DNA of 6,015 bases. Origin: Chloroflexi bacterium RBG_16_64_43. GTDB lineage: Bacteria > Chloroflexota > Anaerolineae > Anaerolineales > RBG-16-64-43. Location of the stretch: positions 1 through 6,015 of the forward strand of contig MGOA01000100.1 in assembly GCA_001796965.1 (NCBI GenBank), given 5' to 3'. Shown here piece by piece: positions 1 to 6,015 of the stretch (position 1 is its first letter; the number at the start of each line of letters is the position of its first letter). The translations under genes were made by a program, and so were the position numbers. The notes under the pieces are model-generated. The model was not told where the DNA came from. It ran no database searches and was given only the letters and a program-made list of their open reading frames with translations.

Positions 1-1535
1 AAGACGTGCCGGTCGATCGTCTCCCAGCGCGTACCGGGCACCACCTGATCGAACGGGTTGATGTACATCATCTGGTCGAAGAACAGATTTCCCAGGCCGT
101 AGTGGATGAGGGCGCCCTGTTCGAAAGCCAGCGCCTGCGGATGGTGCGCCTGGCTGCCGCTGACGATGATCGCACCGGCCTCGATCATGCCCTTGAAATC
201 CCGCTCCTGCCACGGCCGCGGCGGCATGGTGTAGTACTCGAAGTACTGGAAGGTGGCAATGGGCAGGTAGCCATCTACCCGCAGACGTGCCGCCTCGGCG
301 TGCATCCACTCGTAATCGCACGGCAACGAGCCCGGCTGCGTGTCGCTTACGTAATCCCTTTCCGGGCCGGCCGGGTTGCACCCGATGAAGGCCAGCTTGT
401 TGCCGTTGTGCTCGAACAGCGCGGGCTGGCGTGCCTGGCTAGGGGTCGCGCCGCCGCCGAACACCGGCCACCCCTTCTGGCGATAGAGATCCAGAGTGAA
501 GAGCATCGCCGCCGATCCCCAATCCTGCATGTGGTTGCCGGTGAGCTCGACCACATCAGTGCCCACGCTCTCCAGCAGTTCGATGTAGCGCGGGTCGCTG
601 CAGAAGCGGATTGCCTCCTGGCTGGGATCCGGCGCCGGGCAATCCGGGGAGAAGGCGATCTCATTGCTGATATGAGTGATGTCGGCCTCCGACAACCAGG
701 CACCGATGTCGCGCGCCGGGTAGGTGAGGCCCTTCTGCTCCATGGTCCAGGCCGTGGCGCGCACCAACGCCGTAACGCCGGTCATCACGACCGTGGTGAG
801 CTTGGCCGCATCGCGGTTGGTGGAAGGCAAGTTGCCGCGCACAGCCTCGGCCAGCACTCGCGCGCGGTCACCCTCGCCGTCTATCGCGACGGGCAGCGCG
901 AGCGCGTAGGCTGTCGGGTCGAACGCTTTCCACAGCGGCGACTGTCCTTCCACGGTGAGGACCTTCCAACGCGGTTCGAGCGCCTCGAATGGGATGAGTG
1001 CGAGCGTGCCGGGATGGGACCAGGCGTAGTCGAGCAATTCCTGCGAGGGGAGCACCAGCGCGGCACCCGCGGCAGGCGCTTCCCACAAGGCGCGGAAGGC
1101 CTCCAGGGTCGGCTGGTCTAGGAGCAAAGGCTGGCCGCTCATCGCCGCCGGTGGCTGGCCGCGCCACGCAGCGCGCAATTCGTCGAGGGCGAGGCCGTCG
1201 ATCACGGTCGGGAAGCGTGCCGCCAGGGCGTACACCCAGTGCGCGAGAGGCTCGCCCGCGCCCAGGTGGATGCGCAGGGCGGCCGCGGCACCATCAACGG
1301 CCGCGACGTACCCGGCCGGCAGTATGATCGCCTGACGCACCTCGGGCGGAACGGCCGGGTCGATCCATACCGTGGTGGGCGCGGGAGTCGGCGATGCGGA
1401 TGGGGCCGGGGTTAGGGTGGGCTCATGGGTGGCGGCCGCCGGAGCATCCGGAGGCGCGCAGGCCCCGAGCATGGCACACGCCAGGGCCAACTGCAGCGCC
1501 TGGCGTGCCGGGTGGTAGGTCGCGAAAGGCCTCAT
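1..1535 (-). CDS. CapA/PGA_cap-family lipoprotein with PBP-like N-terminal region (3' end cut off by window)
   Basis: The frame is open from ATG at 1535 to the left edge: 511 residues and no stop. Residues 1-26 look like a lipoprotein signal, with a hydrophobic stretch ending in the lipobox LGAC (Cys26). A Pro/Ala/Thr-rich linker follows (about 27-56). Residues about 60-240 resemble a degenerate periplasmic substrate-binding domain; 'LTVEGQSPLWKAF' and the 'YALALPVAI' strand are PstS-like in style. Residues about 247-511 match the CapA (poly-gamma-glutamate synthesis, metallophosphatase-like) fold: TGVTALVRA 252-260, SNE 290-292, GNHMQDWG 333-340, FEYY 432-435, GSQAHHPQ 460-467, YGLGNLFFD 479-487. 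The usual GD, HWG and GHHPH motifs are altered, so enzymatic activity is uncertain. Probably about 50 C-terminal residues are missing. The start overlaps the polA stop as ATGA, so translation is likely coupled. No strong Shine-Dalgarno site is visible. The protein is predicted to be anchored outside the membrane. Family call is firm, substrate unknown. Confidence 0.85.
   Translation of the reverse strand, partial: MRPFATYHPARQALQLALACAMLGACAPPDAPAAATHEPTLTPAPSASPTPAPTTVWIDPAVPPEVRQAIILPAGYVAAVDGAAAALRIHLGAGEPLAHWVYALAARFPTVIDGLALDELRAAWRGQPPAAMSGQPLLLDQPTLEAFRALWEAPAAGAALVLPSQELLDYAWSHPGTLALIPFEALEPRWKVLTVEGQSPLWKAFDPTAYALALPVAIDGEGDRARVLAEAVRGNLPSTNRDAAKLTTVVMTGVTALVRATAWTMEQKGLTYPARDIGAWLSEADITHISNEIAFSPDCPAPDPSQEAIRFCSDPRYIELLESVGTDVVELTGNHMQDWGSAAMLFTLDLYRQKGWPVFGGGATPSQARQPALFEHNGNKLAFIGCNPAGPERDYVSDTQPGSLPCDYEWMHAEAARLRVDGYLPIATFQYFEYYTMPPRPWQERDFKGMIEAGAIIVSGSQAHHPQALAFEQGALIHYGLGNLFFDQMMYINPFDQVVPGTRWETIDRHV
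1532..1535 (-). other. ATGA stop/start overlap between polA and the capA-like gene
   Basis: On the minus strand the four bases read ATGA: the capA-like ATG is 1535-1533 and the polA TGA is 1534-1532. This arrangement usually allows a terminating ribosome to restart on the next gene. It supports co-transcription and this choice of start, which also places the signal peptide and lipobox at the expected distance. Confidence 0.9.
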
Positions 1536-4309
1536 GAGAGCGCGACCGTCTCCATTTCTTCCCAGTTGAGGCCGGACTTCGCATCGGCTCGCGGGCGCAC
1601 GCTAAGGGGGTAGGCACCTTCCATCACCGCCACGGCGGTGCGCGCCAGGTCGCGCACCTCTCGCGCCTCGCACTCGAAGACCAGTTCGTCGTGCACTTGC
1701 AGGGTCATGCGTGCCGCGAGCCCGGCCCGGGTCATGGCCTGCGGCAGGGCGATCATCGCGCGCTTGATCAGGTCGGCCGCGGTGCCTTGAATGGGAGCGT
1801 TGATCGCTTCGCGCTCGGCGCGGTTGCGCGCGGCCACATCCAGATGCGATCCGGGCTGCAGTTCGGGGAAGTAGCGCCGCCGACCGAGCAAGGTTTGCAC
1901 GTAGCCGAGTTCAGCCGCGCTGCGCTTGGTCTCTTCAATATAGGCGCGAATGCCGGGGAAACGTTCGAAATAGGCCTTGATGAAGGCCTCCGCCTCGGCC
2001 AGCGTCAGATCGGTCGAGCGCGTCAGGCCATATGAGCTCTGTCCGTACAGGAGGCCGAAGTTGACCGCCTTGGCGTGGCGGCGCATGGCCGAGGTCACCT
2101 CGGTCAGTTTCACCCCGTACACCGCAGCGGCCGTCGCCGCGTGAATATCCTCCCCCCGCTCGAAGGCCGCCGTCATCGCCGCATCCTTCGCCATGGCCGC
2201 GGCGATGCGCAGCTCGATCTGCGAATAGTCGATCGACACCAGCACACGGCCCGCCTCGGCGATGAAGGCGCGGCGGATGCTTCGCCCGTCGTCGCTGCGG
2301 GTGGGAATGTTCTGCAAATTCGGATCGGAGGAGGAGATGCGGCCGGTGACGGTGCCGCACTGGTTGTAGGAGGTGTGCACCCGGCCAGTCAACGAATTGA
2401 CCGCACCGGGCAGGGCCATGGCATACGTTGAGAGCAGCTTGGAGAGTTCGCGGTGGCGCAGCACCTGTTCGACCACCACGTGCTCGTGGCGCAGGGACTC
2501 CAGCACGTCCGCGGCGGTGGAGAATTTGCCGGCCGCCGTCTTGCGCGAGCGGTCCGGCGGGCGCAAGCCGAGTTTGCCGAACAACGCATCCGCCAACTGC
2601 TGGGTGGAGTTGATATTGAAAGTGTAACCTACCGTCTGGTGAATCTCTTGCTCGATGGCCTGCAGGTCGGCCTGCATGCGCCCCTGCAGGTTGTCGAGGT
2701 ACGGCAGGTCGAGCTTGACTCCGGCCATTTCCATATCGGCCAGCACCGGCACCAGCGGCATCTCGAGCTCTTCCAGCAAGGCCAACTGCCCCTTGCTCTC
2801 GAGTTCGGCGCGCAGCGGCGCGACCAGGCGCAGCGCCATGTCGGCATCCGCGGCGGCGTACTCGGCCGCGGTCTGGGCGGGCACCCCGTCCATAGTGATT
2901 TGCTTGGCGCCTTTGCCGATGAGCGCCTCGATATGCGTCATCTCCACTCTCAGCCGGACGAAGGCCAGCTCCTTAAGCCCCAAGTTACGTGAGGCCGGGT
3001 TGCACAACCATTCGGCCAACATGCTGTCGAAATACAGCGGCGCGACCTGCACCCCCATTCGCTGCAACATGGTGTAGTCGTACTTCACGTTGTGGCCGGT
3101 CTTGGGTGGGCCGGCCTGGCCGAGCGGGCCGCGCAGGCGCTCGGCGACCAGCGCCTCGGGCAGGTTAGGCCCACCGGCATGGCGCAGGGGGATGTAGTAG
3201 CCCGTGCCTTCCGAGATAGATACGGAGAGGCCCACCGCCTCGGCGCGCATCGGGTCGGTGGAGGTCGTCTCCAGATCGAAGGAAATGAGCGGTGCGCGCG
3301 CCATGTCCGCGGCCAGCACTTCGAGTTCCGCTTCGCTCGTCACCAGCCGAGTCTGCGTCGCAGGTTGGGAAGTGCTGCGCGCGGGTTCGGCAAACATCGC
3401 CATTTGTCGCCCGGGCGCGGCGGCGGCCACCGTTCCCGGCAAGCGCGCCAGCAGCGAACGGAATTCGAGTTGGCCGAAAAGATCGACCACCTCCTCACGT
3501 CGCGATTGGCCCACGCGGCAGCGCTCCAGGTCGAGGGCCAGGGGCACATCGCAGCGGATGGCCGAGAGTGTGCGCGAAAGCTCAGCGTCGGCGCGCCCGG
3601 CTTCGAGCTTGGTGCGGTAGCGCGGCAGCACCTCGTTCAGGTTGGCGTAGATCGACTCCAGAGTCGGGTGCGCGCGCAACAGTTCGACGGCCGACTTTTC
3701 GCCGATGCCGCTCACGCCGGGGATGTTGTCGGATTTGTCGCCGACCAGCGCCTTGTAGTCGACGAACTGTTCGGGGCTGACGCCATACTGCTCGCGCACC
3801 ATCTCCGGTGTGTAGTCCGCGGCCTCCGCCAGGCTGCGCCCGGCCAAGCGGATGCGGATTCGGTCATCGACCAACTGTAACAAGTCGCGGTCGCCGGTGA
3901 GGATCACCACCTCCCAGCCCTCGGCGGCGGCCCGTTTGGCGATCGTGCCCAAAACGTCGTCGGCCTCGAAGCCCTCGGCCTCCAGGATCGGTAACCCGAA
4001 CGCCTGCACCACCTGACGGATGCGCTCGATTTGCGGCCCGAGGTCTTCCGGCATCTTCTCGCGGGTGGCCTTGTACTCGGGGTACAGGTCGTCGCGGAAG
4101 GTGCGGCCGGTGTCGAAGGCCACCGCCAGATACTCGGGCTGCTCTTTCTCGATCAGCGAAATCAGGATGGAGGTAAAGCCGAACACGCCGGCCGTGGGCT
4201 CGCCGGCTGAGGTGATCCAGCGAGCGGGGGCCGTGCCACCGCCGCTCAGGGCGAAGTAGGCGCGATAGGCCAGCGCGTGTCCGTCAATCAGATACAGTCG
4301 TGGCGACAT
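1532..4309 (-). CDS. polA: DNA polymerase I, full three-domain form
   Basis: 925 residues, the usual size for bacterial Pol I; it fills gaps and removes primers during replication and excision repair. The 5'-nuclease domain (about 1-300) has acidic residues at D9, D66, E115/D117/D118, D140/D142 and D191/D194, and the H3TH segment GDKSDNIPGVSGIGEK (190-205). The 3'-5' exonuclease domain (about 320-500) keeps Exo I D345/E347, Exo II D411 and Exo III Y484/D488, so proofreading should be active, unlike Taq-type enzymes that have lost these residues. The polymerase domain (about 510-925) has motif A DYSQIELR (694-701), motif B with R743, K747, F751 and Y755, and motif C VHDE (872-875). Residue 757 is Gln where Met is usual after the motif B 'YG'. 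The start is canonical (MSPRLYLIDGHALAYRAYF), 16 bp after the upstream gene, without a clear Shine-Dalgarno site. The stop overlaps the capA-like start. Identification is secure. Confidence 0.99.
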   Translation of the reverse strand: MSPRLYLIDGHALAYRAYFALSGGGTAPARWITSAGEPTAGVFGFTSILISLIEKEQPEYLAVAFDTGRTFRDDLYPEYKATREKMPEDLGPQIERIRQVVQAFGLPILEAEGFEADDVLGTIAKRAAAEGWEVVILTGDRDLLQLVDDRIRIRLAGRSLAEAADYTPEMVREQYGVSPEQFVDYKALVGDKSDNIPGVSGIGEKSAVELLRAHPTLESIYANLNEVLPRYRTKLEAGRADAELSRTLSAIRCDVPLALDLERCRVGQSRREEVVDLFGQLEFRSLLARLPGTVAAAAPGRQMAMFAEPARSTSQPATQTRLVTSEAELEVLAADMARAPLISFDLETTSTDPMRAEAVGLSVSISEGTGYYIPLRHAGGPNLPEALVAERLRGPLGQAGPPKTGHNVKYDYTMLQRMGVQVAPLYFDSMLAEWLCNPASRNLGLKELAFVRLRVEMTHIEALIGKGAKQITMDGVPAQTAAEYAAADADMALRLVAPLRAELESKGQLALLEELEMPLVPVLADMEMAGVKLDLPYLDNLQGRMQADLQAIEQEIHQTVGYTFNINSTQQLADALFGKLGLRPPDRSRKTAAGKFSTAADVLESLRHEHVVVEQVLRHRELSKLLSTYAMALPGAVNSLTGRVHTSYNQCGTVTGRISSSDPNLQNIPTRSDDGRSIRRAFIAEAGRVLVSIDYSQIELRIAAAMAKDAAMTAAFERGEDIHAATAAAVYGVKLTEVTSAMRRHAKAVNFGLLYGQSSYGLTRSTDLTLAEAEAFIKAYFERFPGIRAYIEETKRSAAELGYVQTLLGRRRYFPELQPGSHLDVAARNRAEREAINAPIQGTAADLIKRAMIALPQAMTRAGLAARMTLQVHDELVFECEAREVRDLARTAVAVMEGAYPLSVRPRADAKSGLNWEEMETVALS

Positions 4310-4325
4310 GGTGCGTGGGAAGGGC

Positions 4326-5858
4326 TCAGCCGGCGGCGGGCGCGGAGGGCGGGGCCTGGGACTTGCGAGTCTGGGCGATGAAGTTGGCGATCTGCCCGGG
4401 CGTGGGTGGCTGCTCCTGGGTGGTGAGCAAATGCGTCCCTGTCCAGAATTCTCCGGCGGAGGGCGCGCCGCCAGCCGGCGCCATTCGCGCCAGAATGTGA
4501 GCGGAAGTCTCGCCGCGTAGGAGGCGGATGATATCTGAGGGCGGGCTGGAGGCGGGTGCCGAAAGCGAGATCAGACAATGGTCGGGCCGCACGGTGATGC
4601 GCTGTGCGCGCCAGCCGTGGCTGACGATCAGGCTGCGCACATACCCCTCCAGGTCGGCCGCGAGCTCGGGCAGCATGCGCTGCTCTGGGTCGGCCGGAGT
4701 CAGGACGATGTTGTAGTTCAAACGGATGCGCGCCACCTCGCCGGTGTTGGGCTGACCTCCCGGAACGGCCGCAGGTTTGGCGGCGGCTGAGCGCGCAGGG
4801 GAGGCAGGCTGGGCTGGGGCGGTGGGCGTTGGGGCCGCGCTGGCTGTGGAGGCCCGGGCTGCCTTGCGCGAGTCGAGGCGACGTGTCTTGGCCGGCACCG
4901 CCACCGCCTGGATGGGCTCCTCTTCCCGCGAGTGCAGGACGGCGGTCTTGCCCGCGCGCGCCGGCTCCAACTGTTGTTCTTCGGCGGCTGACGCGCCGTA
5001 TTGGTATAGGCCATCGAGTACGGTGTGAGTGGCGCTGCGCGCCTCACGCACCGGGGTCGGGCCGGGGAAAACCAACGCCAGTATGAATTTGCCGCCCGCG
5101 GGGGTGGAGTAGAGCAACAGATCTTCCTCGGTTCCCGACAAGCGGAAGTAGCGCAGCCACACGCCGCGTTGATGGCGGTTCCACCCTCCCGCCACCAGGC
5201 GCGCGGCCTGAGCGGCATGCTCAGCGGGGCTCTCTCCGGCGAATGCGAACAACTTGCCTTCAAGCACCAGGAGCGAGGTGCGGGTTGCCGTGCCGGCCAT
5301 CAAACGTGCCATCAGGTCCGAAGCCCGCGTCGCATTGGCGAAGGTCAACTCGCGCGGCGCAGGTTCGCCACCCGCAGCGGCGAGCTCGGGCGCCATGTGC
5401 GAAGCCGGTTTCTCCGCACCGCCGATTCCGAGTATTCTGAGAAGTTGCTCCTCGGCGGTGAGCTGGCCCGGCGTGGCCGCCTCCTTAAGCGACGCAGACG
5501 GTTCACTGAGCAGCGTCTTGAGCTGCGGAATGAAATCCGGCATGTAGAAGGGTTTGGTGAGCGTGCCCTGCAACCCGAGGCCAGGAATCTCGCGGGCTTG
5601 GGTCTCGTCATCGGGAAGGATGCCGAGCAAGATGACCCCGGGCGAAGCCCGCCGCAGTTCGGAGACGAACGCCGCTGGCACCGCATCGGGCAAGTCGAGA
5701 TCAATGATGGCCAGGCTAACTTGGGAGGAGGAGGCCATGTTGATCGCCTCGCGGGCGGTAACGGCGGTCTGGCAGGGGAAGCCGGCTTCGACGATAGCTT
5801 GTTGCAGCATGCCGGCGAAGCCGAAATTCGAATCCGCGATCAGGATAGATCGAGGCAT
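4326..5858 (-). CDS. Receiver / roadblock-like / dead Y1-transposase-fold fusion protein
   Basis: 510 residues in four parts. (1) Residues 1-119 are a response-regulator receiver: D9, phosphoacceptor D53 in IIDLDLP, and K102 in TKPF. The second acidic-pocket residue is Ser10, and the conserved Thr/Ser after strand 4 appears to be Gly79. (2) Residues about 170-290 ('LLVLEGKLFAFAGES', 'LLLYSTPAGGKFILALVF', then a helix starting 'REARSATHTVLDGL') look like a roadblock/LC7 domain. (3) Residues about 300-372 are an Ala/Pro-rich, probably disordered linker. (4) Residues about 373-505 follow the IS200/IS605 TnpA pattern: YNIVLTP, then RPDHCLISL in place of the HUH strand, SDIIRLLRGETSAHIL in place of the 'KG.SSR.L' helix, FWTGTHLLTT, and IANFIAQT in place of the 'YI.NQ' helix. 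The second HUH His is Leu429 and the catalytic Tyr is Phe493, so transposase chemistry should be lost. It is probably a cytoplasmic signalling or nucleic-acid-binding protein. Domain 1 is firm, domains 2 and 4 are by-eye inferences. It is first in the apparent operon with polA. Confidence 0.85.
   Translation of the reverse strand: MPRSILIADSNFGFAGMLQQAIVEAGFPCQTAVTAREAINMASSSQVSLAIIDLDLPDAVPAAFVSELRRASPGVILLGILPDDETQAREIPGLGLQGTLTKPFYMPDFIPQLKTLLSEPSASLKEAATPGQLTAEEQLLRILGIGGAEKPASHMAPELAAAGGEPAPRELTFANATRASDLMARLMAGTATRTSLLVLEGKLFAFAGESPAEHAAQAARLVAGGWNRHQRGVWLRYFRLSGTEEDLLLYSTPAGGKFILALVFPGPTPVREARSATHTVLDGLYQYGASAAEEQQLEPARAGKTAVLHSREEEPIQAVAVPAKTRRLDSRKAARASTASAAPTPTAPAQPASPARSAAAKPAAVPGGQPNTGEVARIRLNYNIVLTPADPEQRMLPELAADLEGYVRSLIVSHGWRAQRITVRPDHCLISLSAPASSPPSDIIRLLRGETSAHILARMAPAGGAPSAGEFWTGTHLLTTQEQPPTPGQIANFIAQTRKSQAPPSAPAAG
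4344..4742 (-). other. C-terminal Y1 (IS200/IS605 TnpA-like) domain lacking catalytic residues
   Basis: This is residues 373-505 of the receiver fusion protein. Seen in the sequence: strand motif YNIVLTP (382-388), D426-H427-C428-L429, a helix with RLLRGETSAHIL (445-456), FWTG (471-474) and IANFIAQ (490-496). In TnpA of the IS200/IS605 family the order is 'YH.VW.PKYR', 'DH.H', 'KG.SSR.L', 'W....', and 'YI.NQ' carrying the nucleophilic Tyr. Here the order, spacing and hydrophobic pattern agree, but the second His is Leu429 and the Tyr is Phe493. The segment lies in frame with the receiver with no internal stop, so it is not an inserted element. No flanking hairpin ends or target duplication were seen. 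Confidence 0.65.
4989..5351 (-). other. Probable roadblock/LC7-like domain
   Basis: This is residues about 170-290 of the fusion protein. The segment has a helix, a strand pair 'SLLVLEGKLFAFAGES' with the typical turn and Ala-Gly, a helix 'EHAAQAARLVAGGW', then strands 'WLRYFRL', 'DLLLYSTPA' and 'FILALVFP', and a last helix starting at REARSATHTVLDGL. This order matches the five-strand roadblock/profilin-like fold found in bacterial small-GTPase regulators (MglB-type) and in receiver-associated proteins. The match is by pattern only. Such domains commonly dimerise, which could apply here. Confidence 0.5.
5502..5858 (-). other. Atypical receiver (REC) domain
   Basis: This is residues 1-119 of the fusion protein. 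The fold pattern is clear: strand ILIAD, phosphoacceptor strand LAIIDLDLP with D53, strand VILLGIL, and GTLTKPF with K102. Of the usual two adjacent acidic residues only D9 remains (Ser10 replaces the second), and the Thr/Ser switch position appears to be Gly79. D53 and K102 are intact, so phosphorylation is possible, but metal binding and the Thr/Tyr switch may be weakened. No histidine kinase gene is in the window. Confidence 0.8.
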
Positions 5859-5864
5859 GGGCCT

Positions 5865-5873
5865 AGTTTAGCA
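5865..5873 (-). promoter_or_regulatory. Extended -10-like promoter element, possibly giving a leaderless mRNA
   Basis: The minus strand reads TGCTAAACT, which resembles an extended -10 (TGn plus TAnnnT, four of six matches to TATAAT). Six bases (AGGCCC) separate it from the ATG of the receiver fusion gene, so transcription would begin at or very near the A of ATG. No convincing -35 hexamer lies 17 bp upstream (GAAGGC there), and no Shine-Dalgarno sequence precedes the gene. It would drive the whole receiver-polA-capA cluster. Confidence 0.45.
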
Positions 5874-5895
5874 CATCTAGAGAAGAGGCCTTCAC

Positions 5896-5922
5896 CGCCG
5901 AGAACACGGAGAGCGCCGAGAA
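5896..5922. repeat. Three degenerate 9-bp tandem units
   Basis: On the plus strand the units read CGCCGAGAA, CACGGAGAG and CGCCGAGAA, fitting CRCSGAGAR. They lie in the non-coding stretch upstream of the receiver fusion gene. The pattern resembles the short 'CACAGAGAA/CACGGAGAG' type intergenic repeat I have seen dispersed in several environmental bacterial genomes. Function is unknown; it could be a dispersed repeat or a site for a repeat-binding protein. Confidence 0.55.
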
Positions 5923-6015
5923 GACCCATACATCCCAGAAGCTGCATCCCCGCTTTGTGTTTTCGTCGTCCCCCCACGTCATACGCAAGGACAAGTCAAA
6001 CCTCCGATCACCTGC

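Larger units (their letters stand above)
5859..6015. other. Upstream non-coding region (no confident gene)
   Basis: These 157 bp precede the three-gene cluster. They hold the -10-like element and the 9-bp repeat units. One minus-strand frame is open from the right edge to a TAG at 5863-5865, but its translation across the repeat reads as low-complexity 'VFSALSVFSAVKAS', typical of repeat DNA rather than a protein tail. No hairpin-plus-T-run terminator was seen. Confidence 0.5.

Noticed and set aside
6..1121. 371-residue plus-strand open frame opposite the capA-like gene
   Set aside because: Its translation is Arg/His-rich with no domain pattern. The minus-strand frame carries the lipobox and CapA motifs, so this is an antisense shadow of a high-GC gene.
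3092..3880. 262-residue plus-strand open frame inside polA
   Set aside because: It lies opposite the well-supported polA exonuclease and 5'-nuclease regions and has no recognisable motif.
4344..4742. An intact or recently inserted IS200/IS605 element
   Set aside because: There is no separate start, no catalytic Tyr or complete HUH, no end hairpins and no frame break. The segment is a continuous part of the larger protein.
5863..5880. CTAG...CTAG inverted ends around the -10-like box
   Set aside because: Only four bases pair and CTAG is itself a palindrome, which is too little to call an operator.
5994..5999. TTGACT on the minus strand as a -35 box
   Set aside because: No -10-like hexamer lies 16-18 bp downstream (the sequence there is G-rich).
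5863..6015. Minus-strand frame open from the right edge to TAG, possible C-terminus of an upstream gene
   Set aside because: About 50 codons are open, ending 4 bp before the next ATG, so it cannot be excluded. However, it runs through the 9-bp repeat and the -10-like box, its codon use is less GC-biased at third positions than the neighbours, and no family is recognisable.

Overview
The window is a high-GC (about 64% by eye), densely coded bacterial segment. All convincing genes are on the minus strand, so the transcription order runs from right to left. The style of the genes fits an uncultured Chloroflexota, probably Anaerolineae-like. It rests on the variant CapA lipoprotein with a 'TGVTAL' motif and fused N-terminal domain, a receiver protein with a probable roadblock-like domain, very short intergenic gaps and an apparent lack of Shine-Dalgarno sites. 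This assignment is inference from family resemblance, not a database result.

Layout: (1) 5859-6015 is a 157-bp upstream region. It holds a short degenerate 9-bp tandem repeat (5896-5922) and an extended -10-like box (5865-5873) so close to the next ATG that the transcript could be leaderless. (2) 4326-5858 (-) encodes a 510-residue multidomain protein: an N-terminal response-regulator receiver with a partly degraded acidic pocket, a probable roadblock/LC7-like domain, an Ala/Pro-rich linker, and a C-terminal domain that aligns by eye with the IS200/IS605 Y1 (TnpA) transposase fold but lacks its catalytic residues. (3) 1532-4309 (-), 16 bp downstream, is a full-length DNA polymerase I (polA) with intact 5'-nuclease, 3'-5' exonuclease and polymerase motifs. 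(4) 1-1535 (-) overlaps the polA stop by an ATGA. It encodes a CapA/PGA_cap-family lipoprotein that runs off the left edge, with a periplasmic-binding-protein-like N-terminal region and several changed metal-ligand motifs.

The tight spacing (16-bp gap, then a 4-bp overlap) suggests one transcription unit: regulator-like fusion, then polA, then capA-like. PolA would carry out replication and repair synthesis in the cytoplasm, and the CapA-like protein would sit on the cell surface. The first gene is the most unusual part of the window. It looks like a signalling protein whose output module is a domesticated, catalytically dead HUH/Y1 transposase fold, possibly kept for binding single-stranded or hairpin nucleic acid. 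No tRNA, rRNA, CRISPR array or intact mobile element was seen.
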